Assembly: GCA_023392115.1 (NCBI GenBank)
Contig: JAEVZT010000390.1
Coordinates: 1 to 5,173 of the forward strand
Direction: 5' to 3'
DNA from: Chloroflexota bacterium
GTDB lineage: Bacteria; Chloroflexota; Anaerolineae; Aggregatilineales; Phototrophicaceae
Length of the DNA: 5,173 nucleotides
Below, piece after piece: positions 1 to 5,173 of the stretch. Both the position numbers and the translations under genes were made by a program. The notes under the pieces were generated by a model that made no database searches, was not told where the DNA came from, and saw nothing but the letters and a program-made list of their open reading frames with translations. The stretch's first letter is position 1, and each line of letters begins with the position of its first letter.

Positions 1-513
1 AAGGAAACCACCTTCAAGACGATCGTCGAGAAGTCGCTGCGTGGCAGCCCTGAAAACACGGCGCAGGCGCTGATCATCAACACATGGCTGACCGGCAACG
101 CGCTCATGAACTGCGACAAGGTGACGATGGCGCATTCGCTAGAAGCGCGCGTGCCGTTCTTCGACCCGGCGCTGCTCGACTTTGCCGCCCGCGTCCCGCC
201 TGACATCCGCATGAAGCGCAACAAGTACGTCCTGCGCGAAGCGATGCGCCCGTATTTGCCGGAATTCGCCCTTTCACGTCCGAAACAGCCGTTCAGCACG
301 CCGATCCTGCACTGGTTCGCGAATGATCTATCCGATCGCATTCAAGCGATCCTGCTCGACGGCGAAGCCTGTATCCGCGATCTATTCGACCGCGCGGCGC
401 TTGAAACGCTGCTGCGCGGGCATTTCGCCGGAACCGCGCCGCAGGTCGAGGTCGTATTCCGCCTGCTGACGCTCGAAGTCTGGATGCAGACGTTCGTCCG
501 AAAAATGAGGTAA
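1..513 (+). CDS. asnB: Asparagine synthase (glutamine-hydrolysing), C-terminal fragment, 5' end outside window
   Basis: The last 170 codons of an AsnB-type amidotransferase, read in frame from base 1 to a TAA stop. The full-length family (about 600-650 residues) joins an N-terminal glutamine amidotransferase domain, which releases ammonia, to a C-terminal ATP-dependent synthetase domain that adenylates aspartate or a related carboxylate. Only the end of the synthetase domain is visible. Its diagnostic block, CDKVTMAHSLEARVPFFD at residues 38-55 of the fragment, matches the family pattern D-K-x-[ST]-M-A-x-S-L-E-x-R-x-P-F-x-D. A later RPKQPFSTPILHWF (93-106) matches the family 'K-Q-x-F-x-x-P-I-x-x-W' block, with Pro97 where Gly is common. 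A membrane glycosyltransferase follows 41 nt downstream, which suggests a surface-polysaccharide locus where AsnB paralogues often amidate sugars rather than make free asparagine. The family call is secure. The true substrate, and therefore the symbol, is less so. Confidence 0.93.
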   Translation, partial: KETTFKTIVEKSLRGSPENTAQALIINTWLTGNALMNCDKVTMAHSLEARVPFFDPALLDFAARVPPDIRMKRNKYVLREAMRPYLPEFALSRPKQPFSTPILHWFANDLSDRIQAILLDGEACIRDLFDRAALETLLRGHFAGTAPQVEVVFRLLTLEVWMQTFVRKMR

Positions 514-554
514 AATCGAAGCGCCGCGCCGACTGACGAGAGATTACCGCCCAC

Positions 555-1808
555 GTGAACACATCCCTGACGAAGTACCGTTACCGACTGTTGGCGATTT
601 TCCTTCTTGCGCTTGCCGTCCGTCTGGCGTGGATCGCGCTCAACTACACAGCCGACTTCAGCGCCTTTCAGGACGGTGATTACACGCTCTACGCCATCGG
701 CGGCGAGCACATTCTTCAACAGGGCGATTTCAGCAACAGCCTGTTTCTTGTCCGTCCGCCGCTCTTTCCACTCATCATTGCTGCGCTGGACTTAAACACC
801 GGCGCTGTCCTCATTTTCAACGCGCTTGTCGGCGCGCTCGCCGCGCCCTTGACTGCCATGTTCGCCGGTCGTGTCGGACTGGCTCCGCGGTGGGCAGCCG
901 CCGCAGGCATTCTTGTCGCTATCGATCCACCGGGCATCGTCTACAGCGCCTACCTTGGTCCAGAAGCGATCGCAAACACGCTGCTGCTGCTGGTATTATG
1001 GATTCTCTGGACAGGGATTGACGCCGACAAGCATAAGATTGGCTTGGGAATCGCGAGCGGTCTGCTTCTCGTGCTGGCGGCTTACGCGCGCCCCGCCAGC
1101 TACCTGTTATGGATTCCGCTTGGCATTGGCATCTTCGTGTTTTTTCGCAAGCAGAAGCGCCTCGCGGTCGCGTTCATGCTGTGCAGCGCCTTAGGGATCG
1201 GCGCGTGGACAGCGCACAACGGGCTTGTGTTTGAAACACCGGCGTTTTCGACGATCGGCGTTTATAACCTCTTGTATTATCGCGCGGCGTCGGTTCAGCG
1301 TATGGCGACAGGGCAGCCGATCGACGACGTGTATGTCGATTTGAGCGCGCGCGTCGAAGAACTTTTAGGGCGAGACCCGTCAGCGGCAGACACGGGCACA
1401 CGGCATGAGCATTACGCAGCAGCCGGTCAAACACAGAATGCGATGCAAGCCGTCGCGCTGGACGTATTCAAGTCCTATCCGCTCGCTTATGCGGCAGGCA
1501 TCCCAATCGGGCTTGCGCGTTTCTTGATCGTGCTCAACGGGATGTCCGGTTGGGCAGAAGTGATTGTGATGTTATGGAACTTGGTTTTTCTCGCGCTTGC
1601 CGCCGTTGGGATTGAAGTCGCGCGGCGGGCGCGAAACTACCGCTTCGCCGGTCTAAGCCTCTTATTGACCGCCTATTTCATCGTCGGGACGCTTGCCGTA
1701 CAGACGTCGGGCATTGATACGCGCGCCCGCACCATGCTAACGCCAATAATGGCGCTTGCCGCCGCATTTGCATTAAGCGCGTTCAAGAACCGAAGGTGGC
1801 TCAAATAG
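555..1808 (+). CDS. GT39/ArnT-like integral membrane glycosyltransferase (GT-C fold)
   Basis: A 417-residue polytopic membrane protein. Proteins of this family transfer sugars from polyprenyl-phosphate donors on the outer face of the cytoplasmic membrane. About 10-11 hydrophobic segments are visible, roughly 12-30, 66-80, 84-105, 112-130, 138-153, 162-178, 181-197, 203-219, 308-326, 333-352, 364-383 and 391-409 (some may merge). After the first segment comes the GT-C loop with acidic Asp40/Asp42 (FQDGDYTLYA), candidates for the catalytic Asp, then RPPLFP (67-72). Other family marks are GPEAIANTLLLL (135-146), LAAYARPASYLL (174-185) and the STIGVYNLLYYRA block (232-244). A soluble stretch follows at about 245-305. 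The C-terminal TRARTMLTPIMALAAAFAL (389-407) matches the family's last helix. The start is GTG; only a weak purine stretch (GACGAGAG, 535-542) precedes it. TAAAAT at 511-516, overlapping the upstream stop, resembles a -10 box but has no -35. Leucine codon TTA is used eight times, far more than in neighbouring genes. Acceptor and sugar are unknown. Confidence 0.87.
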   Translation: MNTSLTKYRYRLLAIFLLALAVRLAWIALNYTADFSAFQDGDYTLYAIGGEHILQQGDFSNSLFLVRPPLFPLIIAALDLNTGAVLIFNALVGALAAPLTAMFAGRVGLAPRWAAAAGILVAIDPPGIVYSAYLGPEAIANTLLLLVLWILWTGIDADKHKIGLGIASGLLLVLAAYARPASYLLWIPLGIGIFVFFRKQKRLAVAFMLCSALGIGAWTAHNGLVFETPAFSTIGVYNLLYYRAASVQRMATGQPIDDVYVDLSARVEELLGRDPSAADTGTRHEHYAAAGQTQNAMQAVALDVFKSYPLAYAAGIPIGLARFLIVLNGMSGWAEVIVMLWNLVFLALAAVGIEVARRARNYRFAGLSLLLTAYFIVGTLAVQTSGIDTRARTMLTPIMALAAAFALSAFKNRRWLK

Positions 1809-1854
1809 CACACGCAGAAATTACCCCTCGATCATAATCGCGTGTTGAAGCACC

Positions 1855-1892
1855 ATCCCCTCGCGCCCGATAGGGGATACAGGTCATCCCTT
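1855..1892. repeat. Stem-loop with two mutually exclusive pairings between GT39 and HAD genes
   Basis: ATCCCCT (1855-1861) and AGGGGAT (1872-1878) form a perfect 7-bp inverted repeat around a 10-nt loop. The same AGGGGAT can instead pair with ATCCCTT (1886-1892) across a 7-nt loop, with one G-U pair. No T-run follows either stem, so this is a poor intrinsic terminator. The downstream arm overlaps the -35 of the predicted promoter (1891-1896), which suits an operator at least as well. The pairing is directly visible; any role is inference. Confidence 0.4.
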
Positions 1893-1919
1893 GTCCATCT
1901 TAAGTTTTATTGTTATGCT
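1891..1919 (+). promoter_or_regulatory. Predicted sigma70-type promoter with extended -10, for the HAD hydrolase gene
   Basis: TTGTCC (1891-1896, 4/6 to TTGACA) is separated by exactly 17 nt from TATGCT (1914-1919, 4/6 to TATAAT). A TG at 1911-1912 gives the extended -10 form TGnTATGCT. The region is locally AT-rich (TTAAGTTTTATTGTTAT) in otherwise GC-rich DNA. Transcription would begin near 1926, leaving a leader of about 28 nt before the ATG at 1954. Confidence 0.55.
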
Positions 1920-1953
1920 CTCTCCAGCTAGTTAATGGAGATTGTAACGCGCG

Positions 1954-2607
1954 ATGACCTACACGGCGATTATCCTCGACATTGACGGCACGCTGGTTGA
2001 CAGCAACGACGCGCACGCCCGTTCGTGGCAGCAGGCGATGAAGGCGTACAACTATGACGTCCCCTACGACCAGATTCGCCCGCTGATCGGCATGGGCGGC
2101 GATCAACTGCTGCCGCGCGTGACAGGCGTTCAGGAATCAAGCGAGTTAGGCGAGAAAATCGCCGACAAGCGCAAGGCGATCTTCCACGAGGAATATCTGT
2201 CCAACCTGAAGCCGTTTCCCGCTGTGCGCGAGCTGCTCCAGCGGCTGCGCGACGACGGCTACAAACTGCTGGTGGCGACATCGGCAACAGAGGAAGACCT
2301 GACGTCCCTGCTCCAGATCACCGGCGCGGCAGATTTGATCGACGACACAACCTCGTCGAGCGACGCCGACCTGTCAAAACCCAATCCCGACATCATTCAC
2401 GCGGCGCTCGAAAAAGCCGGCGTCGAGCCAGACGACGCTGTCATGCTCGGCGATACGCCCTACGACATTCAGGCGGCAGCACGCGCCGGCGTCCGAACGA
2501 TCGGGCTGCGCTGCGGCGGCTGGGAGGAATTGCCCGGCGCGCTCGCCGTCTACGATGATCCGGCGGATCTGCTGCGCCGGTACGACGACTCGCCGCTGCG
2601 ACATTGA
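1954..2607 (+). CDS. HAD-superfamily hydrolase, phosphoglycolate phosphatase / beta-phosphoglucomutase-like
   Basis: A complete 217-residue cytoplasmic haloacid dehalogenase-fold enzyme of normal length for subfamily I, expected to hydrolyse or transfer a phosphate on a small metabolite through an aspartyl-phosphate intermediate with Mg2+. All four HAD motifs are present. Motif I is DIDGTLVDS (9-17), with nucleophile Asp9 and acid/base Asp11. Motif II is VATS (107-110). Motif III is Lys142 in SKPNPD. Motif IV is GDTPYD (166-171), with Asp167 and Asp171. Residues about 18-88 form the helical C1 cap, including the IGMGGDQLL segment (45-53) common in this group. The ATG places motif I eight residues from the N terminus, as usual. 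GGAG at 1937-1940 is a Shine-Dalgarno candidate at the long end of spacing (13 nt). It has its own promoter upstream and a 220-nt gap downstream, so it is probably monocistronic. The exact substrate cannot be read from the sequence. Confidence 0.9.
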   Translation: MTYTAIILDIDGTLVDSNDAHARSWQQAMKAYNYDVPYDQIRPLIGMGGDQLLPRVTGVQESSELGEKIADKRKAIFHEEYLSNLKPFPAVRELLQRLRDDGYKLLVATSATEEDLTSLLQITGAADLIDDTTSSSDADLSKPNPDIIHAALEKAGVEPDDAVMLGDTPYDIQAAARAGVRTIGLRCGGWEELPGALAVYDDPADLLRRYDDSPLRH

Positions 2608-2626
2608 CGCGAAAATTTCGTTTTAG
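2608..2626 (+). terminator. Weak terminator-like palindrome with T-rich tail after the HAD gene
   Basis: Directly after the TGA stop, the palindrome CGAAAATTTCG (2610-2620) is followed by TTTTAGCTTT. As RNA it gives only about a 4-bp A/U-rich stem with a 3-nt loop, which is below what intrinsic terminators usually need. The AT-rich tract also lies just upstream of a consensus -35 and may instead serve as an UP-like element or operator. Confidence 0.2.
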
Positions 2627-2632
2627 CTTTCA

Positions 2633-2662
2633 TTGACATATGGGGCAGTCGTTCGGTGGAAT
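2633..2662 (+). promoter_or_regulatory. Candidate promoter with consensus -35, upstream of the sensor kinase
   Basis: TTGACA (2633-2638) is a perfect sigma70 -35 hexamer. It is preceded by the AT-rich tract 2611-2632 and followed after 18 nt by TGGAAT (2657-2662, 4/6 to TATAAT). If used, the transcript would begin near 2669 with a leader of about 159 nt before the kinase ATG at 2828. The -10 is mediocre, so this is a candidate only. TCGGTGG is repeated at 2653-2659 and 2671-2677, overlapping the -10 and the start region. Confidence 0.4.
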
Positions 2663-2696
2663 CGTACAAATCGGTGGCGGCGTCTCGATCTTAAGA

Positions 2697-2724
2697 CCGG
2701 CAGGTCTCCGGCAGCCTGTAGAAT
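2697..2724 (+). promoter_or_regulatory. 11-bp-phased direct repeat next to a -10-like hexamer (possible response-regulator box)
   Basis: CCGGCAG occurs at 2697-2703 and again at 2708-2714, separated by 4 bp, giving an 11-bp period (about one helical turn). A looser third copy, CCTGTAG (5/7), abuts it at 2715-2721. TAGAAT (2719-2724, 5/6 to TATAAT) follows, with no recognisable -35. OmpR/PhoB-family regulators bind tandem 7-bp half-sites at this spacing in place of a -35. A small hairpin, AGACC/GGTCT (2694-2698/2703-2707), overlaps the first copy. The repeat is visible directly; the regulatory role is inferred. Confidence 0.3.
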
Positions 2725-2827
2725 GATGGTAAGCAAACTGCCCGCGCCACACGTCTACACCGTCGCCGCCGCCTGTCGTTTGTGTAGCGGGCTGAGTCTT
2801 AGCGTAACAGCAGTAGTTGGGTTGAGT

Positions 2828-4105
2828 ATGACGGATAACACGACACTTGGCGGCGACTTCGACTACGAGAATCTGCTTAGACGGGCGCGCGAGTCAGTCG
2901 CGCAGACGCAGGTGCTGTCGAGTCGTCTGGCGATGGTCAACGAGATTTCAGCGCGGCTGAACAGCACGTTCGACCTCGACGAAATCCTGTCCGTGATCGG
3001 CGATCAAGGAAAGTGGCTGCTCGACTTCGAGCATTGCAGCGTGTGCTTGCGGACTGAAGCGGGCTGGGAACTGCGCACCCTGTTCGGCACGACCGGCATC
3101 GCTCAACCTGAAAAACCTGAAACCGACGACTCGATCGGCTATACGATTCGCACCGGACACCCGCGCCTGATCCTGAACAACAAGGGCGGCGGCGTCTTCG
3201 CCCGTTTCGCCTCACAGTTGATCGTGCCGCTCAAGAGCGAGCAAGCGGTGATCGGAACGCTCAATTTCGTCGTCACGCGCCCGCAGGTGTTCACGGTTGA
3301 AGATCTGCGCATCGCCTACCTGATCGCCTTCCAGCTTGCCAACGCCATCCGCAACGCCGAACGCTATCACGAACTGCGCCGGACGCAGGAAGAGCTGCGG
3401 CGCTACTCGGAAGAACTTGAAGTCCGCAACGAAGAACTCAACGCCTACAACCACATCATCGCCCACGACCTGAAAACGCCTCTCAACGCGATCTACGGCT
3501 ACGCCAGCCTGCTCCAGATCATTGAGCCGCACGAGTTCGTCGACGAGGGCGCGGGTTACGTCAAGCAGATATTGAACGCCGCGCAGGCGATGAACGCCAT
3601 GATCGACCAGCTGCTGTGGCTGGCGAAAACGCAGAACGTGCCTGTGACTGAGGTCGATGTCGATCCGCTCGTGCGGCGGATGGTGCAGCGGTTCGAGCAT
3701 CAGCTGACGGCGACAGGCATCCGGCTAGAAATCGAGCCGGGCATTCCACCCGCCTTAGGTCATGAGGCGTGGATCGAGGAAATTTTCGCCAACCTGATCG
3801 GCAACGCTATCAAGTACATGAACGACAGCGCCGACCCTTATATCCGTGTGCGCGGGGCGAACAAAGGACAGGTCTGCGTCTACGAGGTCGAAGACAACGG
3901 CATCGGCATCGACAAGGAACACCTGCCAAACGTGTTCCAGCTTTTCACACGCGCCAACCAAACAAGCTCCGAAGGGCACGGGCTTGGACTGTCGATCGTA
4001 GCGCGCTTGGTCAAGCGGCTCGGCGGCGAAGTCGGCGTCAAGAGCAAGCCGCGCAAGGGCAGCACCTTCTGGTTCACACTTCCAGCCGTCCCCGGCACCA
4101 CCTGA
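2828..4105 (+). CDS. Soluble GAF-domain sensor histidine kinase
   Basis: A 425-residue two-component sensor kinase. An N-terminal helical stretch (about 12-45) leads into a GAF domain (about 46-175), a likely small-ligand or redox/light sensing module. A charged coiled-coil linker follows (about 176-206, rich in RRTQEELRRYSEELE). The HisKA dimerisation domain carries the H-box AHDLKTPLNAIYGY with phospho-acceptor His213. The HATPase_c domain has the N-box NLIGNAIKY (322-330), the G1 box DNGIGI (356-361), the F-box VFQLF (369-373) and the G2 box GHGLGLSI (383-390), so ATP binding and autophosphorylation look intact. No membrane segment is visible, implying a cytosolic sensor. The frame is open back to a TTG at 2633, but the extra 65 residues are basic and low in recognisable structure, and that TTG is the -35 hexamer of a candidate promoter. 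ATG 2828 is therefore chosen, although its Shine-Dalgarno is weak (GGGTTGAG at 2819-2826). No response regulator is adjacent. Confidence 0.9.
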   Translation: MTDNTTLGGDFDYENLLRRARESVAQTQVLSSRLAMVNEISARLNSTFDLDEILSVIGDQGKWLLDFEHCSVCLRTEAGWELRTLFGTTGIAQPEKPETDDSIGYTIRTGHPRLILNNKGGGVFARFASQLIVPLKSEQAVIGTLNFVVTRPQVFTVEDLRIAYLIAFQLANAIRNAERYHELRRTQEELRRYSEELEVRNEELNAYNHIIAHDLKTPLNAIYGYASLLQIIEPHEFVDEGAGYVKQILNAAQAMNAMIDQLLWLAKTQNVPVTEVDVDPLVRRMVQRFEHQLTATGIRLEIEPGIPPALGHEAWIEEIFANLIGNAIKYMNDSADPYIRVRGANKGQVCVYEVEDNGIGIDKEHLPNVFQLFTRANQTSSEGHGLGLSIVARLVKRLGGEVGVKSKPRKGSTFWFTLPAVPGTT

Positions 4106-4184
4106 AGGGCAAACCGGCGCGTAAATTTCCACCAACCAAACTCTAACCGCAGCTTCACAAAGCCTCAAACGGCGGGCAAATGAG

Positions 4185-4211
4185 AATCCCCTTAGAATAG
4201 TGACAGGGATT
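4185..4211 (+). promoter_or_regulatory. Inverted repeat flanking a -10-like hexamer, upstream of the TPR gene
   Basis: AATCCC (4185-4190) and GGGATT (4206-4211) are perfect inverted arms 15 nt apart. Between them lies TAGAAT (4193-4198, 5/6 to TATAAT). No -35 is found at 16-18 nt; TTCACA (4154-4159) is a good match but 33 nt away. Transcription from this -10 would start near 4205, giving a leader of about 36 nt. The symmetry around the -10 would suit a repressor site. The left arm shares ATCCCCT with the stem-loop upstream of the HAD gene. Confidence 0.35.
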
Positions 4212-4224
4212 ACGCCCCGAACGT

Positions 4225-4230
4225 GAGGGA
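4225..4230 (+). promoter_or_regulatory. Shine-Dalgarno site fixing the TPR gene start
   Basis: GAGGGA lies 10 nt before the ATG at 4241. It is the clearest ribosome binding site in the window and supports that start for a gene whose stop is not visible. Confidence 0.6.
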
Positions 4231-4240
4231 CTCCGCAGGC

Positions 4241-5173
4241 ATGGACGCTGACAAACTCTATCGTGAAGGTGTGCTCGCCATCCGCGAAAACAAAGACCTC
4301 GACGGCGCGCGCAAGCTCTTGCTTCAATCGCTCAAACTGAACCCGAAGAACGAACACGCGTGGCTCTGGCTGGCGCAGACGGTCACCGATCCGCAGAAAA
4401 AGCTGGAGTGCGTCAACCGCGCCCTGCGCATCAACCCCGACAACGCGAAGGCGCGGGAACTGCACCGGCGGCTCTCAGCGCGTCTGAACGGGAGTGTCCC
4501 GACCGGTAATGCCGAATCGACAGCGCAAGATGCCAGCGGACTGCACAGCGCGCCGACGATCCAGCAGCCCCTGTCGGCGAAAGAGGCGCAGCAGGTGCGA
4601 GCGCTGCTTGACCGCGCAGAAACGCGGCTCAAGGACGATGACATTGAGGGTGCCGTCGAAGCGTGGCTGCGCGTCCTCGAAATTCGCGTCGATCACGAGA
4701 TCGCGATTCAAAACGCCGTGCGCTATCTGGCGCGGCTGAACTACATGGACGAAGCGCATATGGTGATCCAGCGCGCGCTCGACGCCGGAACAATCCTGCC
4801 GTCAGTCTACTTGACAGCGGTCGACATCGCCCGCCGCCGCAACGAACACGAGGATGTGCCGGCGCTCGTCACGACCTACATCGACCTGCCGACCTCCGAC
4901 GACGCCGTCATCCTGAAAATGGTCGAAGAAGCGATCAAGATGAGCGAGCCGGAGAACGCCTGTCGGCTGCTCGAACATGCGATCGAGGTCAAGCCGAAAA
5001 GTCAGAAGCTGCTGCTGCGCATGGCGGAGCTTCAGGACGATCGCGGGAACAAGCGCGAGGCGATGCGCTATTACGAACCGGCGGCGCGCCTCAAGCGCGG
5101 GACGAAGGAAGGCAAGTTCGCCGACAAGATGCTCAACACCTTCACGCCGGTCATCAGCGACCGCGAGCGCGGC
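4241..5173 (+). CDS. Tetratricopeptide-repeat protein, 3' end outside window
   Basis: An open frame of 311 codons with no stop before the right edge. It begins at an ATG preceded by GAGGGA. TPR-type helix pairs are visible. The first spans about residues 4-37 (LYREGVLAIRENKDLDGARK, then LLLQSLKLNPKN). The second spans about 38-68 (EHAWLWLAQTVTD, then ALRINPDN), with the NP-x-N repeat ends typical of TPRs. A polar Ser/Ala/Gln/Thr-rich linker follows at about 84-112. More degenerate repeats occupy about 115-185 and 222-288, including AIEVKPKSQKLLLRMAELQDDRG and YYEPAARLKRG. Such domains are protein-interaction scaffolds; the binding partner and any downstream effector or membrane domain are unknown because the C terminus is missing. 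No signal peptide or membrane segment is seen in the visible part. The repeat style is common in Chloroflexota. The gene is separated from the kinase by 135 nt with its own promoter-like element, so a joint role is not established. Confidence 0.85.
   Translation, partial: MDADKLYREGVLAIRENKDLDGARKLLLQSLKLNPKNEHAWLWLAQTVTDPQKKLECVNRALRINPDNAKARELHRRLSARLNGSVPTGNAESTAQDASGLHSAPTIQQPLSAKEAQQVRALLDRAETRLKDDDIEGAVEAWLRVLEIRVDHEIAIQNAVRYLARLNYMDEAHMVIQRALDAGTILPSVYLTAVDIARRRNEHEDVPALVTTYIDLPTSDDAVILKMVEEAIKMSEPENACRLLEHAIEVKPKSQKLLLRMAELQDDRGNKREAMRYYEPAARLKRGTKEGKFADKMLNTFTPVISDRERG

Noticed and set aside
511..516. TAAAAT as a separate promoter for the glycosyltransferase gene
   Set aside because: It matches the -10 consensus at 5/6, but there is no -35 at 16-18 nt and no extended -10, and it overlaps a stop codon. 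Co-transcription with the upstream gene is simpler.
342..719. 125-codon - strand frame across the asparagine synthase/glycosyltransferase junction
   Set aside because: It overlaps two genes supported by family motifs, has no domain character and no credible ribosome binding site was seen.
3212..3700. 162-codon open frame on the - strand inside the kinase gene
   Set aside because: It lies wholly opposite the conserved GAF, linker and HisKA coding region; its His/Val/Asp/Arg-rich product is typical of an antisense shadow.
3769..4146. 125-codon + strand frame overlapping the kinase ATPase domain
   Set aside because: It is the +1-shifted reading of the N/G1/F/G2 boxes; its Arg/Gln-rich product is a frame shadow.
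4106..4184. Possible terminator after the kinase gene
   Set aside because: No stem of useful length followed by a T-run could be found in this stretch.
3755..4465. 236-codon open frame on the - strand spanning the kinase end, the intergenic gap and the TPR start
   Set aside because: It is antisense to two well-supported genes. Its product is valine/alanine/arginine-rich, shows no recognisable motif and looks like a mirror of GC-rich codons.
1..5173. Mobile element, CRISPR array, tRNA/rRNA, toxin-antitoxin or defence system
   Set aside because: No transposase, terminal repeats with target duplications, regularly spaced repeats, cloverleaf-like segments or small paired genes were seen. All sizeable frames are explained by the five genes listed.

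Overview
The window is GC-rich, gene-dense bacterial chromosome with every supported gene on the + strand. The best taxonomic guess is Chloroflexota (Anaerolineae-like). This rests on the style of the TPR protein at the right end (an AWLWLA-type repeat with an N-terminal 'REGV.A' helix), the GAF-histidine kinase and the ArnT-like glycosyltransferase. It is an inference from family resemblance; there is no rRNA or other marker in the window to confirm it.

Layout: (1) 1-513, the C-terminal end of a glutamine-dependent asparagine synthetase, cut by the left edge. (2) 555-1808, a multi-pass GT39/ArnT-like glycosyltransferase starting at GTG, 41 nt downstream of the synthetase and plausibly co-transcribed with it. 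(3) 1809-1953, an intergenic region with a stem-loop and a good sigma70-type promoter. (4) 1954-2607, a HAD-superfamily phosphatase/phosphoglucomutase-like enzyme. (5) 2608-2827, an intergenic region with a consensus -35 element and an 11-bp-phased direct repeat. (6) 2828-4105, a soluble GAF-HisKA-HATPase_c sensor kinase. (7) 4106-4240, an intergenic region with an inverted repeat around a -10-like hexamer and a clear Shine-Dalgarno sequence. (8) 4241-5173, a TPR protein still open at the right edge (311 codons visible, no stop).

The first two genes look like the end of a cell-surface glycan or exopolysaccharide locus, where AsnB-type amidotransferases and GT-C fold glycosyltransferases often sit together. 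The other three genes each have their own leader of 135-220 nt and look like separate transcription units, so no shared pathway can be argued for them. The kinase has no response regulator beside it in the window.

I see no mobile element, CRISPR array, tRNA/rRNA, toxin-antitoxin pair or recognisable defence system, and nothing that supports a new multi-gene system. The most notable signals are small: regulatory-looking repeats in the three intergenic regions, a mis-extended kinase reading frame, and distinctive leucine codon use in the glycosyltransferase gene.
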